Assembly (NCBI GenBank): GCA_905215345.1
Contig: CAJMPR010000001.1
Location: forward strand, 186,001 to 250,000
Reading direction: 5' to 3'
Source: an uncultured bacterium
GTDB lineage: Bacteria; Bacteroidota; Bacteroidia; Bacteroidales; Bacteroidaceae
DNA: 64,000 nt
The notes under the pieces were generated by a model. That model searched no databases. It was not told where the DNA came from and was given only the letters and a program-made list of their open reading frames with translations. Position numbers and translations under genes: made by a program. The number at the start of each line of letters is the position of its first letter. Position 1 is the stretch's first letter. Shown here piece after piece: positions 36,434 through 45,839 of this stretch.

Positions 36434-36765
36434 CGTCGCAAAATTTATATTAGAATTATTAGAAAGCCATAGCATTAAAGCTAAAAATAGCTGTAAAAGG
36501 TCAGTTAACCGGCAGCAAATATTTAAATGAATATAAATAATAAACAATAGGGAAAGCGTTTCCATTCTTATACATATTAAAGATAATGAGCTTTAGCTCT
36601 TATTCTCTCGTCTGAAAACCGCCAATTTGAAGTAAGTGAGAATAAGTAAGTGAAAGTTCACGCTGTTGGGCGTGGACTGTTCGTACTTATTTACTTACAT
36701 GGTGCTTGGCGGTGCCTCAGACGAAAATAGGTTACGAATGGTTCCGCCTTTTTTTATACAGCACT
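36434..36765 (+). other. Long structured leader before the HTH gene
   Basis: No gene is visible here. Structures seen are GGAAA-GCG-TTTCC (36551-36563), a GAGCT-AGCTC hairpin near 36590, and a long imperfect hairpin at 36610-36723: CGTCTGA (36610-36616) with TCAGACG (36717-36723), ACCGCCAA (36618-36625) with TTGGCGGT (36706-36713), and GTAAG... arms meeting near TGTTGGG at 36664-36670. A frame that starts at a TTG at 36706 is inside this stem and is not the real start. Confidence 0.65.
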
Positions 36766-36990
36766 ATGGTACACATCGGTCAATTAATAGAAACAGAACT
36801 TCATCGCCAGGAACGCTCCGTCAGCTGGTTCGCCAATAAACTCTATTGCGACCGTACCAATGTCTACAAAATATTCCGCAAACAAAGTATAGACACCGAA
36901 CTACTTCTCCGCATTTCGCAGATATTGAACTACAACTTTTTCCAATTTTATACCTCAGAGCTATCTCAAGAAGTGCCAAATTGTCTATAA
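36766..36990 (+). CDS. Small XRE-type helix-turn-helix DNA-binding protein
   Basis: ATG at 36766 gives a 74-residue protein, MVHIGQLIETELHRQERSVS, followed by a helix-turn-helix (WFANKLYCDRTNVYKIFRKQ, then DTELLLRISQILNYNFFQFY). The fold is XRE/Cro-like. I recall similar very small regulators as common in Bacteroides genomes. The long hairpin-rich leader suggests the gene is controlled at the RNA level. It lies ahead of three lipoprotein genes but 144 bp from the first, which has its own -7 box. Confidence 0.8.
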   Translation: MVHIGQLIETELHRQERSVSWFANKLYCDRTNVYKIFRKQSIDTELLLRISQILNYNFFQFYTSELSQEVPNCL

Positions 36991-37043
36991 ATCTGTAGCG
37001 GTTTCAGCCACACGGCTACCAGCTTCGCCTACATAGTTTCCCG

Positions 37044-37051
37044 TATCTTTG
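37044..37051 (+). promoter_or_regulatory. Candidate -7 box for the InlB-repeat lipoprotein gene
   Basis: TATCTTTG, 83 bp before the ATG at 37134. A small GTAGC/GCTAC hairpin (36995-37019) lies just upstream and could end the HTH transcript. Confidence 0.5.
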
Positions 37052-37133
37052 TAACATTCATTATTAAAGAATCGACAAGAAACTATTTAGTGAGATAAGT
37101 ATACACAATTTTAAAGTAAACCCTTAGAAGAAA

Positions 37134-38798
37134 ATGAAACAAATCTTTTCATTATTATGCACCTTGGCTATATGTGCCATGATAGCAGTTAGTTGTTCTG
37201 ACGACAACGAGGAAGCAGTAAAAAAGACATTCACCGTTACTTTTAACACCCAAGGCGGTTCGGCTGTATCTGCACAAACGGTGAAAGACGGTGATAAAGT
37301 TACTGAACCCGAAGCGCCGACCAAGGCAGGAGTTATCTTCGGCGGTTGGTACACAAGCGTTGATTATGCCAAAGCCTGGGATTTCAGCAAAGACGTGGTA
37401 ACGGAAGATGTTACCCTCTATGCCAAATGGGCTTCTGAATCCGTCATCGTAAGTTTTGAAACAAATGGTGGAAATGAGATTGCCGAACAGAAAGTTGCCA
37501 AAGGAGGTTTATTGGCAAATGTCCCTGTTCCTGTAAAAACAGGTTCAGCATTCGACGGCTGGTACACCAATAAAGAACTGACTACTGAGTTCAATGCCAA
37601 CACTCCGATTGAAAATGATATAAAGTTGTATGCTAAATGGACAACTATATCAAAGGAAAGTCTACAAAAACTAATAGAGCAAGCTGACCCATTTATTAGT
37701 AGTAACTATACACAAGAGTCTTATAATAAAATGATTCAAAAACTAGATGCAGCTAAAGCAATTGTCTCTAAAGCAGATGCCACTAAAGAAGAAATAGAAA
37801 CAGCCTATGAGGAATTGAGCAAAGCAATCAAAGGGTTGATTCCACTTAGAAAACGAGAAACTACAGCCCTACATATAGCACCAACCCCCATAAATGATAT
37901 TATTTACATCAATCCCACGGTTTATTATGAAGAATATACTAAGGCAGATGAGGATGAAGGATACTATAGAACTGATATATTAGAAATTACCGCATGGGGC
38001 GTTGACAGAAGTGGTAATTTCTCCAGCAATAGCAAAGTTATCTTTAGTTATAATGGCTTAAATGATTGGGCAACTAACGTAGAAGAATCGGGAGATGAAT
38101 GGGAAAGCTATCTATATTTCAAGCCCAAAGAGGATTTAGAAACCGGCAAAGAAATTACCATAACAATCAAGTCAGCAGATAATACAGCTATTTCAAAAAC
38201 CATCACTCTAAAGGTCATCACATCAAGCGAAGCTAAAACAAAGTACATCAGTTTGATGGAATCTTTACCCGAAACGAGTGCTATAAATTTCGATAATTTT
38301 GAGGAAGTAAACGAAAAGTACAAAGCAGCATGCTATCATATTTATAACAATATGAAATTAGCTGATAAAAAATCTACTGAAGTAACAACATTGAAAGCGA
38401 AAGAAGACAAGTATGATAATGCTTTAGACTGTATTTGGAAAGCAAGTTACCAATTTGAAGGAAATACTTGTATTATAGCTGAAGGAGAGGCCGATTATTA
38501 TGAATTTATTCCAAATGGAGCATTTCCGGCAGGCACCTATACACAAAAAGAGACAGATAACATGAATTACCAAGAAAAAATAGTACTGAATGCAGATAAA
38601 ACCATCAATTGGATGGAACGTTATAGAAATGACCAAAATAGTAATTGGGGTGAATGGAAACCGGATAGCAATGGTTTATATAAAATAGAAGGAGACAATA
38701 AAGAAGGGGTCATCTATTTCCAAATCACAAAAGAGTTCGACGCAACTACCACTAATCTACAAGCCAGAAAAAGCAAGATTAAAACAAGAAGAAAATAG
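37134..38798 (+). CDS. Surface lipoprotein with two InlB B-repeats and a FIVAR-like helical segment
   Basis: A 554-residue lipoprotein: signal MKQIFSLLCTLAICAMIAVS then Cys, and mature CSDDNEEA, an acidic start that in Bacteroides directs lipoproteins to the surface. Two Listeria/Bacteroides repeats (InlB B-repeat, about 70 residues each) occupy about 33-175: TFNTQGGSAVSAQTV...GGWYTS...LYAKW and SFETNGGNEIAEQKV...DGWYTN...LYAKW. A helical FIVAR-like part follows (about 178-235, QKLIEQADPFISSNYTQESY; TYEELSKAI-type YEELSKAIKGL). The rest is beta-rich and unfamiliar. Probably an adhesin or substrate-binding surface protein. Confidence 0.8.
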   Translation: MKQIFSLLCTLAICAMIAVSCSDDNEEAVKKTFTVTFNTQGGSAVSAQTVKDGDKVTEPEAPTKAGVIFGGWYTSVDYAKAWDFSKDVVTEDVTLYAKWASESVIVSFETNGGNEIAEQKVAKGGLLANVPVPVKTGSAFDGWYTNKELTTEFNANTPIENDIKLYAKWTTISKESLQKLIEQADPFISSNYTQESYNKMIQKLDAAKAIVSKADATKEEIETAYEELSKAIKGLIPLRKRETTALHIAPTPINDIIYINPTVYYEEYTKADEDEGYYRTDILEITAWGVDRSGNFSSNSKVIFSYNGLNDWATNVEESGDEWESYLYFKPKEDLETGKEITITIKSADNTAISKTITLKVITSSEAKTKYISLMESLPETSAINFDNFEEVNEKYKAACYHIYNNMKLADKKSTEVTTLKAKEDKYDNALDCIWKASYQFEGNTCIIAEGEADYYEFIPNGAFPAGTYTQKETDNMNYQEKIVLNADKTINWMERYRNDQNSNWGEWKPDSNGLYKIEGDNKEGVIYFQITKEFDATTTNLQARKSKIKTRRK

Positions 38799-38829
38799 TT
38801 CAACATTATTAAACTAATAACATTTATGA

Positions 38830-38863
38830 AGAGAGAGGATACATTCACGCTACCTCTCTCTTT
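38830..38863 (+). terminator. Terminator between lipoprotein genes
   Basis: AGAGAGAGG (38830-38838) pairs with CCTCTCTCT (38853-38861), then TTTATA. It separates the first lipoprotein gene from the second. Confidence 0.8.
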
Positions 38864-38928
38864 ATATTATTACCACCCAATAACATAAAAGCAATCAAAA
38901 AGAATAAAGACACAAAAAACAATAACAT

Positions 38929-40044
38929 ATGAAAAGACTTACATCAAAACTCATATTACTATTTGGTATAATAACATTAGCGGCTACAGCATGTTCTGAT
39001 AATGATGAAGAACAAGATAATGAAAAACGAGCTGATAAAGGTAGTGTACCAACAAATCTTATTGGACAAAAAATTACTTTAATAGATAAAAACAACCACC
39101 CGTATGACTATGGATTATGGATACGACCTGTAAATGAGACATATTGTGAGGCTGAGAATATGACAAAGACAGATAGTAAATATCTCTACAGCAATTTAAA
39201 AGATAACATTGCAACTCTAATCATCAATGGATATCAGGTTTTAACTAATATCACATACGTATATATGTGGGAAATAACTCTCAACTTCACAACTCCTACC
39301 AAAGGTACATTTAGAGGAACTTATTTAAAAAGTAATACAAATTTTGTAGCTTCTATTTCCGGAGACTTCTACATTGGTGAAGCAAACCCCAACAATAATA
39401 ACGAAAGCGAAAACAATGGCAGTAATAATAATGGTGATACAAATACCGGAAATAACAACCAAGAAAACAAAGAGATGCAGGCCGTCGTTTCGAGCGTAGA
39501 AGAGTTTAACGGAAAACATAACATATACGTACATGGTGAGTATGCAGACAAAAGCATTAGTAAATATCTGACTGTCGGCTTTTGTGCCGGAACGACACAG
39601 TATCCTAAAATAACCGATATTGCCACATCGGAACAAATTGAAAATCCGAACAATAATTCTGCCAGAACCATTTCCGAACTCTCCGGTGGAACAACATATT
39701 ACATCCGCCCATTCCACGTAAATAGCAACAACATTACTTATTATCGCAGTACATCAGTGGAAACCTTAGGGAAGAATATAAAACTATCCGCCACTATACA
39801 GGACAATCACCAATATGGCAAAATCACCTACGATATTAAAACAAAAGGAACGTACGAATTGGGAGTTTCCTTTTGGAGCATCAGCGGCATTAAAAAAGAA
39901 AGTTTAGGATATGTAAGCAATGCCTCCGGAAGCAAATCTTTCAATGTAGGAAGTACCATTTGGAGTAAATATGAGAGTTGTACTGTTTCTTTGAAAGATA
40001 TTAATACTGGAATACTCTATTGTTATAAAATAAAAATAGGATGA
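38929..40044 (+). CDS. Surface lipoprotein with Asn-rich linker
   Basis: A 371-residue lipoprotein: lipobox LAATAC, mature CSDNDEEQDNE with acidic surface-export residues. An N-terminal domain (about 40-150) is joined to a C-terminal domain (about 185-371) by a low-complexity linker of Asn, Gly, Glu, Thr (NNNNESENNGSNNNGDTNTG). The C-terminal domain starts like a fibronectin-type module (FNGKHNIYVHGEYA ... LSGGTTYYIRPFHV). Function unknown. Weaker match than its neighbours to any named family; AT-rich. Confidence 0.7.
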   Translation: MKRLTSKLILLFGIITLAATACSDNDEEQDNEKRADKGSVPTNLIGQKITLIDKNNHPYDYGLWIRPVNETYCEAENMTKTDSKYLYSNLKDNIATLIINGYQVLTNITYVYMWEITLNFTTPTKGTFRGTYLKSNTNFVASISGDFYIGEANPNNNNESENNGSNNNGDTNTGNNNQENKEMQAVVSSVEEFNGKHNIYVHGEYADKSISKYLTVGFCAGTTQYPKITDIATSEQIENPNNNSARTISELSGGTTYYIRPFHVNSNNITYYRSTSVETLGKNIKLSATIQDNHQYGKITYDIKTKGTYELGVSFWSISGIKKESLGYVSNASGSKSFNVGSTIWSKYESCTVSLKDINTGILYCYKIKIG

Positions 40045-40120
40045 GTAGCAAGAAAAAAACGCTATCCACTCTCCATGCAATAATTCACATCATACCCCAG
40101 CTAATTACACAATACAGAAT

Positions 40121-42325
40121 ATGAAAAAAGTATATTTATTAATTGCTACATTCTTTCTTTTCTTCAGTTGTTCAAAAGAGACCGACAACGATAAAAATTC
40201 ATTGTCAGAACCTGAGCCGGAACAAAATGAAGAAATTGTATTAGGAGACAATACCATAAGCCTAACAAAAGAAATAACGGATCATATTACAGTCCCTGTA
40301 ACCGAAATGGATATTGAATTAGATAATTCAATAAAAGAATCTGAGCTTCCTAAAAAGGGACAAATATTATTGCAAACCAAAGAAACAAAAGAATTTCCGT
40401 TAGGCTTTTTAGGAAAAGTATCTGATGTAGAGAAAACGTCCAACGGATATAAGATACATACAGAGAAAGCATATTTGGACGAAGCTTTTGAACAGCTAAA
40501 TGTAAAAGGAGAAATGGAAATAGACTTATCCGATTTGGCAGATACGCGTGCCACTAATATAGGTATTGGCGGATATGAAAGTAACGGATACAAAGGCTTC
40601 CAGATTAATTATACAGAAAAATTCTCTACAAATTCATCTATCAAATTCAATCTCAGCCAAGGGTTCATTTTTCAATATACAATAGACATTAATAATAAAG
40701 CCCATAAGCCATTTGCCTCTTTCACATTACAGCAAAAGACTTCTATGGGTCCAAGCTTCAATTTAAATTTCGATAAAGGAAATAAAGGAGGTGATTTATT
40801 TAATAAAAAGCTTAAAACAATTCCCCTTGCTCCCAAAGCTTCCCCCGCCGGAATAGCGACAGAAATTATATTACATCCTCAAATTGAGATAAGCCTATTT
40901 GGTACCGCGAAAGGTAAATGTATACTAAATTCATCTATCATTTTTGAGAACTATAGCACCATCGGATTTCTCTATAAAAATGGAGAAACTACATTTAACT
41001 GGCGTTCAGACAAACAATCAGAGCCTGTGGTAACAGCTAATGCTCAGTTCTCCATGAACGGCAGTATCTATGCAGGGCTAAAATGTGCTCTGACAGCAAG
41101 TCTTTTTTCAGAGAAAATAGTTTCCTTGAGTATGCCTTTCACTCTTGGTCCGGAAATTTCCGCAAATCTTTCTATGGAGGACGTCACCCAAAAAAGCTAT
41201 GATGAATTAAGCGATGCATACGTTGAATTTACACCATTTTTAGTTGAAGCTGGAGTTGAATTTAATTTTTTCAAAAATTTAGAGGATTTAGAAATAAATG
41301 CTGAAGCAAAAGTCCAAGCATCATTGGGACAAAATAAAAATTTCTATTTACTGCCCAAGTTTAATAATATGAGTTTTGAACGAGGAGATAAAAATAAAAA
41401 AACGGCTACTGTTAAATCAACTGTACAACATGACTTACTCTTTCCCGTACAAATAGCTTACAAACTAACTTCTAAGAAGAATGATTTCAACGAAATATCC
41501 GAATGGAGAGATTTTCAGACAGAAAGCAGCATGCCCAATCCATATACTCATGAATACAATGATTTAAAAACCGCATGGGACTATGCAGTTATTCCGCTTA
41601 TTAAACTTCCTTTACTTGGAAAGATAGAAGCTACACCTAAAAAAGAGATTGAAGGAGAAATTGTTGTAACTACCCAAAATGCTACCGCCCAAAACAAGAC
41701 ACTCACTCTGTTTGGAGAGTTTGATCCCGAAATGCCTCAAATGCCTATACTTTATGGCTTTTGCTACAGCACCACCAATAAAAATCCAACCGTCAACGAT
41801 GCGCATATAGAAGCTTCTACACATACCGAAGGTAAATATCAAGCTGATTTTTCTATAGATAACGACAAAATGTACTACTATTGCGCATACATCATTGCAG
41901 AAGATGGCAACTATTATTATGGAGAGACAAAAACATACGGTTCCATTATAGGAAAGTGGTTAATGAACTTGCAAGAAGATATATACACACTGATTGAAAC
42001 AGGCGAAAGCACTACCTACACTTGCCACCATCCTGTAACCGTGGAATTTAAAGAAGACGGAAGCGGAGTACAAACAGGTGCACACACCAGCAATAAAGAT
42101 GACAACGGAGGCTATGACTCAGATGCAGACTGGATTCCTACAATCCAAACAAATTTTAGATGGACACAAGATGAGAATAAAGTAACTTTGGTTATAGCTG
42201 GAAAGGAAATACAAGGAACCATCCTGCAAATATCCAAGACTGAACTTAAATTTAGTTATCCTATCAATACTATTCCAGAAGAAACCGCCGTAAGGATTGG
42301 TCATTATACCCGCATCAGTCAATAA
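40121..42325 (+). CDS. Large lipoprotein with C-terminal fibronectin-like and lipocalin-like parts
   Basis: A 734-residue lipoprotein: signal MKKVYLLIATFFLFFSC, mature CSKETDND. The middle (about 150-480) is beta-rich with porin-like alternation (FKLNLSQGF-type IKFNLSQGFIFQYTIDINNK; SLFGTAKGKCILNSSIIF). Near 555-615 a fibronectin-like module contains LYGFCYSTTNKNPTVNDAHI and YYYCAYIIAEDGNYYYGETK, similar to the module in the preceding lipoprotein. The last 120 residues (IIGKWLMNLQEDIYTLIETG ... FRWTQDENKVTLVIAGKEIQ) look lipocalin-like. Third of three consecutive lipoprotein genes. Function unknown. Confidence 0.7.
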   Translation: MKKVYLLIATFFLFFSCSKETDNDKNSLSEPEPEQNEEIVLGDNTISLTKEITDHITVPVTEMDIELDNSIKESELPKKGQILLQTKETKEFPLGFLGKVSDVEKTSNGYKIHTEKAYLDEAFEQLNVKGEMEIDLSDLADTRATNIGIGGYESNGYKGFQINYTEKFSTNSSIKFNLSQGFIFQYTIDINNKAHKPFASFTLQQKTSMGPSFNLNFDKGNKGGDLFNKKLKTIPLAPKASPAGIATEIILHPQIEISLFGTAKGKCILNSSIIFENYSTIGFLYKNGETTFNWRSDKQSEPVVTANAQFSMNGSIYAGLKCALTASLFSEKIVSLSMPFTLGPEISANLSMEDVTQKSYDELSDAYVEFTPFLVEAGVEFNFFKNLEDLEINAEAKVQASLGQNKNFYLLPKFNNMSFERGDKNKKTATVKSTVQHDLLFPVQIAYKLTSKKNDFNEISEWRDFQTESSMPNPYTHEYNDLKTAWDYAVIPLIKLPLLGKIEATPKKEIEGEIVVTTQNATAQNKTLTLFGEFDPEMPQMPILYGFCYSTTNKNPTVNDAHIEASTHTEGKYQADFSIDNDKMYYYCAYIIAEDGNYYYGETKTYGSIIGKWLMNLQEDIYTLIETGESTTYTCHHPVTVEFKEDGSGVQTGAHTSNKDDNGGYDSDADWIPTIQTNFRWTQDENKVTLVIAGKEIQGTILQISKTELKFSYPINTIPEETAVRIGHYTRISQ

Positions 42326-42343
42326 TCAATAAATTCTAATAAC

Positions 42344-42388
42344 ATAAAGGTATTATGCATTTCCAAAAGGGAATCTTAATACCTTTAT
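42344..42388. terminator. Bidirectional terminator between convergent genes
   Basis: ATAAAGGTATTA (42344-42355) and TAATACCTTTAT (42377-42388) are exact complements, with TTTTTT to the right and an A-rich left flank. It serves the lipoprotein gene and the PfkB kinase gene, whose stops are 66 bp apart. Confidence 0.85.
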
Positions 42389-42391
42389 TTT

Positions 42392-43471
42392 TTATCTCGA
42401 CACTCTTCCCGATGTATTCCCGTTCATCAGGCTCTCCACCTCATCCACCGTTACAAGATTAAAATCTCCATAAACCGTATTCTTGAGAGCAGAAGCAGCA
42501 AGAGCATATTCCAATGCTTTCTGGTCATCATCCGGATAAGTAATCAAACCATATATTAAACCACCGACAAAAGCATCGCCTGCGCCAACACGGTCTACTT
42601 CGTGCTCTATGTCATAAATACCAGTATGCTTCAAGGTACCGTCAGAATAAAGAACAGCCGCGAGAAGGTTATGATTAGAGGTTATGGAATTGCGTAATTC
42701 CAAGAATATCTTCCGGCAGCGAGGAACCATAACAGCTACTCTACGCCCGAACTCTTCAAAAGAAGGCAAATCAGAATCAAAAGAAGTGTCAGCAGCACTC
42801 ACCGCTTTAAAGCCCACCGGTTGTATCCCAAGAATTTCCTGATACTCAGGCTCTGCACCGAAAATCACATCACTATATTGTACCAGTGGCTGCATCACTT
42901 CAGCAGCCGTACACCCATAATTCCATAATTTCTTACGGAAGTTCAAGTCACAAGAAATCGTGAGTCCCATTCGGTCGGCAATTTCCAATGCTTCACGACA
43001 AGCATCCGCACCATCTTGCGACAAAGCGGCAGCAATTCCCGACCAATGAAACCAGCCGGCATCGGCAAATATCGTTTCCCAATCGATCATCCCCGGACGC
43101 AGTGTTGCAAAAGCTGACCCATCACGATCATAGACAACATTGGAATTGCGAAAAGCAGCCCCACATTCCAGATAGTACAACCCCAAACGTTTACCACCGA
43201 AAATTATTCCGTCCGTACCCAATCCACTGGCACGGAGCGAAGCGACACAAGCACGAGCTACAGCATTATCCGGTAATCGGGTAACAAACTCGGTAGGAAT
43301 ACCAAAGTGAGCCAACGAGACAGCCACGTTAGCCTCACTGCCGCCATAAGTAGCAATAAATTCATTTGTCTGCGAGAAACGACGGAAGCCGGGAGTAGTC
43401 AGCCGAAGCATGACTTCGCCAAAAGTAACTACTTTCTTATCGATTGAAAGAGATTTCTTATTCATAACCAT
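42392..43471 (-). CDS. kdgK: PfkB-family sugar kinase (2-keto-3-deoxygluconate kinase-like)
   Basis: A 359-residue ribokinase-fold enzyme. PfkB signature 1 region: YGGSEANVAVSLAHFGIP; catalytic signature 2: DRVGAGDAFVGGLIYGL with the active-site Asp. The opening VVTFGEVMLRLTTPGFRRF and LGTDGIIFGGKRLGLYYLEC fit KDG kinases of Bacteroides, which feed KDG from uronate breakdown to glycolysis. An aldolase partner (kdgA) is not seen in the window. The neighbouring divergent gene is an NhaC antiporter. Start could also be 43465. Confidence 0.82.
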   Translation of the reverse strand: MVMNKKSLSIDKKVVTFGEVMLRLTTPGFRRFSQTNEFIATYGGSEANVAVSLAHFGIPTEFVTRLPDNAVARACVASLRASGLGTDGIIFGGKRLGLYYLECGAAFRNSNVVYDRDGSAFATLRPGMIDWETIFADAGWFHWSGIAAALSQDGADACREALEIADRMGLTISCDLNFRKKLWNYGCTAAEVMQPLVQYSDVIFGAEPEYQEILGIQPVGFKAVSAADTSFDSDLPSFEEFGRRVAVMVPRCRKIFLELRNSITSNHNLLAAVLYSDGTLKHTGIYDIEHEVDRVGAGDAFVGGLIYGLITYPDDDQKALEYALAASALKNTVYGDFNLVTVDEVESLMNGNTSGRVSR

Positions 43472-43591
43472 AAATATACATAAACATCAATAGGAAGTCA
43501 AATATACTATCAAATTTCCAAGTAAACGCAAAGAATTAATAATTTTTATTTGCGTAAAGGGGAAAAGGAAAGACTTTCGGCAGATTTATTA

Positions 43592-43599
43592 TACATTTG
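43592..43599 (+). promoter_or_regulatory. Candidate -7 box for the NhaC gene
   Basis: TACATTTG, an exact TAnnTTTG match, 62 bp before the ATG at 43662; no clear -33 element. Confidence 0.45.
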
Positions 43600-43661
43600 T
43601 CTCATCATACTGTATAGACAGAATGAATATATTATTTGATTAAGAGATAGTAACGTATCCC

Positions 43662-45098
43662 ATGAGTTCAATGAAGAAAATTCCCTCTCCTATTGTATCC
43701 CTGCTCCCTATCGTGTTTTTGGTAGGAATGTTATTCACCACTATCCGTACTTTCGGCAGCGACGCTTTAAGCGGTGGAAGCCAGATATCTTTACTCACTA
43801 CTACCGCCGTCTGCATATTTATCGGGATAGTTTTTTACCGCGTTCCGTGGAAAGACTATGAAATAGCCATCGCAAATAATATCGGAGGTATAGCTACCGC
43901 TACCATTATATTACTGATAATCGGTGCACTCAGTGCTGCATGGATGCTCAGCGGGGTAGTCCCCACCCTGATTTACTATGGTATGCAGATTATACATCCC
44001 GACTTCTTCCTGGCCTCTACGTGTATTATCTGTGCATTGGTATCAGTTATGACAGGAAGTTCGTGGACTACCATAGCTACCATCGGCATTGCCTTGTTAG
44101 GCATTGGCAAGGCACAGGGGTTTGAAGAAGGCTGGATTGCTGGCGCCATCATTTCAGGTGCATATTTCGGTGATAAAATCTCCCCACTATCGGATACCAC
44201 CGTACTTGCCGCATCAGTAACAGACACTCCCCTATTCCGGCATATCCGCTATATGATGATTACTACCGTTCCGTCACTCATCATCGCCCTTATCATTTTT
44301 ACAGTGATGGGACTCACTCATGAAACCAACAACACACAGCAAATAGCAGAATTTGCCGCGTCATTGGAAGCCAAATTTCATATTACACCATGGCTGCTGA
44401 TTGTCCCCGTAGTTACAGGCATACTGATTGCGCGTAAAGTACCTTCGATTATCACCTTATTCCTGTCTACTCTACTGGCCACCATATTCACTATCATACT
44501 CCAACCGGAGCTATTACACGAAATTTCAGGTAACAATGACATGTTCAAAGGGGTAATGATGAGTCTATATGGCAGTACCAGTCTACATACTGACAGTGCC
44601 ATGTTGACAGACTTAGTTGCTACACGAGGTATGGCGGGTATGATGAATACGATTTGGCTGATACTATGCGCCATGTGTTTCGGCGGGGCTATGACCGCAA
44701 GCGGTATGCTGGGCAGCATCACTTCCGTGTTTGTACGTTTTATGAAAAATACGGTCAGCGTAGTAGCATCTACCGTTTGTTCGGGTATATTCCTCAATCT
44801 GGCAACCGCCGACCAATATATCAGCATCATCCTTACCGGAAACATGTTTAGTAACGTCTACGAAAAGAAAGGATATGAAAGCCGGTTATTAAGTCGTACT
44901 ACGGAAGATTCCGTCACCGTAACTTCAGTCTTAATTCCGTGGAATACGTGTGGAATGACACAAGCTACAATTTTAAGTGTATCAACGCTAACCTACCTTC
45001 CCTACTGCTTTTTCAACCTCATCAGCCCGTTAATGAGTATATTGATTGCAGCTACCGGATATAAAATTTTTAAAAAATCAGTGAACAATCCCGATTAG
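43662..45098 (+). CDS. nhaC: Na+/H+ antiporter of the NhaC family
   Basis: A 478-residue inner-membrane protein with about 11-12 helices. NhaC traits: SSWTTIATIGIALLGIGKAQ, the charged IISGAYFGDKISPLSDTTVL motif, SLYGSTSLHTDSAMLTDLVA, and ATADQYISIILTGNMFSNVY near the end. It exports Na+ in exchange for protons. Start could be the fourth codon (ATG 43671). Alone, divergent from the sugar kinase. Confidence 0.92.
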   Translation: MSSMKKIPSPIVSLLPIVFLVGMLFTTIRTFGSDALSGGSQISLLTTTAVCIFIGIVFYRVPWKDYEIAIANNIGGIATATIILLIIGALSAAWMLSGVVPTLIYYGMQIIHPDFFLASTCIICALVSVMTGSSWTTIATIGIALLGIGKAQGFEEGWIAGAIISGAYFGDKISPLSDTTVLAASVTDTPLFRHIRYMMITTVPSLIIALIIFTVMGLTHETNNTQQIAEFAASLEAKFHITPWLLIVPVVTGILIARKVPSIITLFLSTLLATIFTIILQPELLHEISGNNDMFKGVMMSLYGSTSLHTDSAMLTDLVATRGMAGMMNTIWLILCAMCFGGAMTASGMLGSITSVFVRFMKNTVSVVASTVCSGIFLNLATADQYISIILTGNMFSNVYEKKGYESRLLSRTTEDSVTVTSVLIPWNTCGMTQATILSVSTLTYLPYCFFNLISPLMSILIAATGYKIFKKSVNNPD

Positions 45099-45159
45099 GC
45101 ATTGTTCTTGCAATAAACTTATAACGAACAATTTATTTAAACCTAAACAAAAATTGAGT

Positions 45160-45750
45160 ATGAAAAAGTTTATTGCATTAGCAGCATTAGTATTAGTAAG
45201 CATGGTAACAACTACCATGTATGCACAAGAGAGTAGAGCCGAACGTCGTGCAGACCGTAAAGCGGAAAGAGATGCGGAACGCGCCCGCCTAAAAGCAGAG
45301 CAGCAAGCAGCCGACGTAGTATCTTATGATGAAGCCGTAGCAGCATTAAAATCAAAACAGTTTGTAATCGAAGCCAACCAAGTAATGTTCCGTAACGGCC
45401 AAACTGCTTTCGTTACTTCCAACACTAACTTCGTATTGGTAAACCAGCAACGCGGTACGGTGCAGGTAGCTTTCAACACTGTATATCCCGGTCCTAACGG
45501 TATCGGCGGTGTAACTGTAGACGGTACGGTATCAGACATTCAAATTACCACCGATAAAAGAGGTAATGTAAATTGTAATTTCAGTATCCAAGGTATTGGT
45601 ATCTCAGCCCAGATATTCATTACGTTGACCGATGGTGGCAACAACGCAACCGCAACCATCAGTCCGAACTTCAACTCCAACACCATGACCATTAGTGGTA
45701 ACCTGTTGCCGTTGAGCCAATCGAATATCTTCAAGGGACGTTCTTGGTAA
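45160..45750 (+). CDS. DUF4251 domain protein, exported
   Basis: ATG at 45160 starts a 196-residue protein; two codons earlier lies only a TTG. The signal peptide is KKFIALAALVLVSMVTTTMY, then a highly charged stretch (RAERRADRKAERDAERARLK) that looks like a helix or linker. The DUF4251 domain follows: FVIEANQVMFRNGQTAFVTS, FNTVYPGPNGIGGVTVDGTV and the C-terminus ISGNLLPLSQSNIFKGRSW. Likely periplasmic or outer-membrane associated; role unknown. Terminator follows. Confidence 0.85.
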   Translation: MKKFIALAALVLVSMVTTTMYAQESRAERRADRKAERDAERARLKAEQQAADVVSYDEAVAALKSKQFVIEANQVMFRNGQTAFVTSNTNFVLVNQQRGTVQVAFNTVYPGPNGIGGVTVDGTVSDIQITTDKRGNVNCNFSIQGIGISAQIFITLTDGGNNATATISPNFNSNTMTISGNLLPLSQSNIFKGRSW

Positions 45751-45777
45751 GGCCCATTACAATATATATATTCCCAA

Positions 45778-45824
45778 CTCCACTGCAAATCACTTAAAAA
45801 GTGTACATTTGCAGTGGAGTTTTT
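45778..45824 (+). terminator. Terminator of DUF4251 overlapping a promoter-like box for the LuxR gene
   Basis: CTCCACTGCAAAT (45778-45790) and ATTTGCAGTGGAG (45807-45819) are exact complements, with a smaller inner CACTT/AAGTG stem and TTTTT to the right. The right arm also contains TACATTTG (45804-45811), a TAnnTTTG -7 match 29 bp before the LuxR gene start. Confidence 0.85.
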
Positions 45825-45839
45825 ATATATACATTCATT

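Noticed and set aside
36706..36765. Longer N-terminus for the HTH protein starting at TTG 36706
   Set aside because: These 20 codons lie within and just after the right arm of the long hairpin and lack similarity to HTH proteins; the ATG at 36766 starts at the domain itself.
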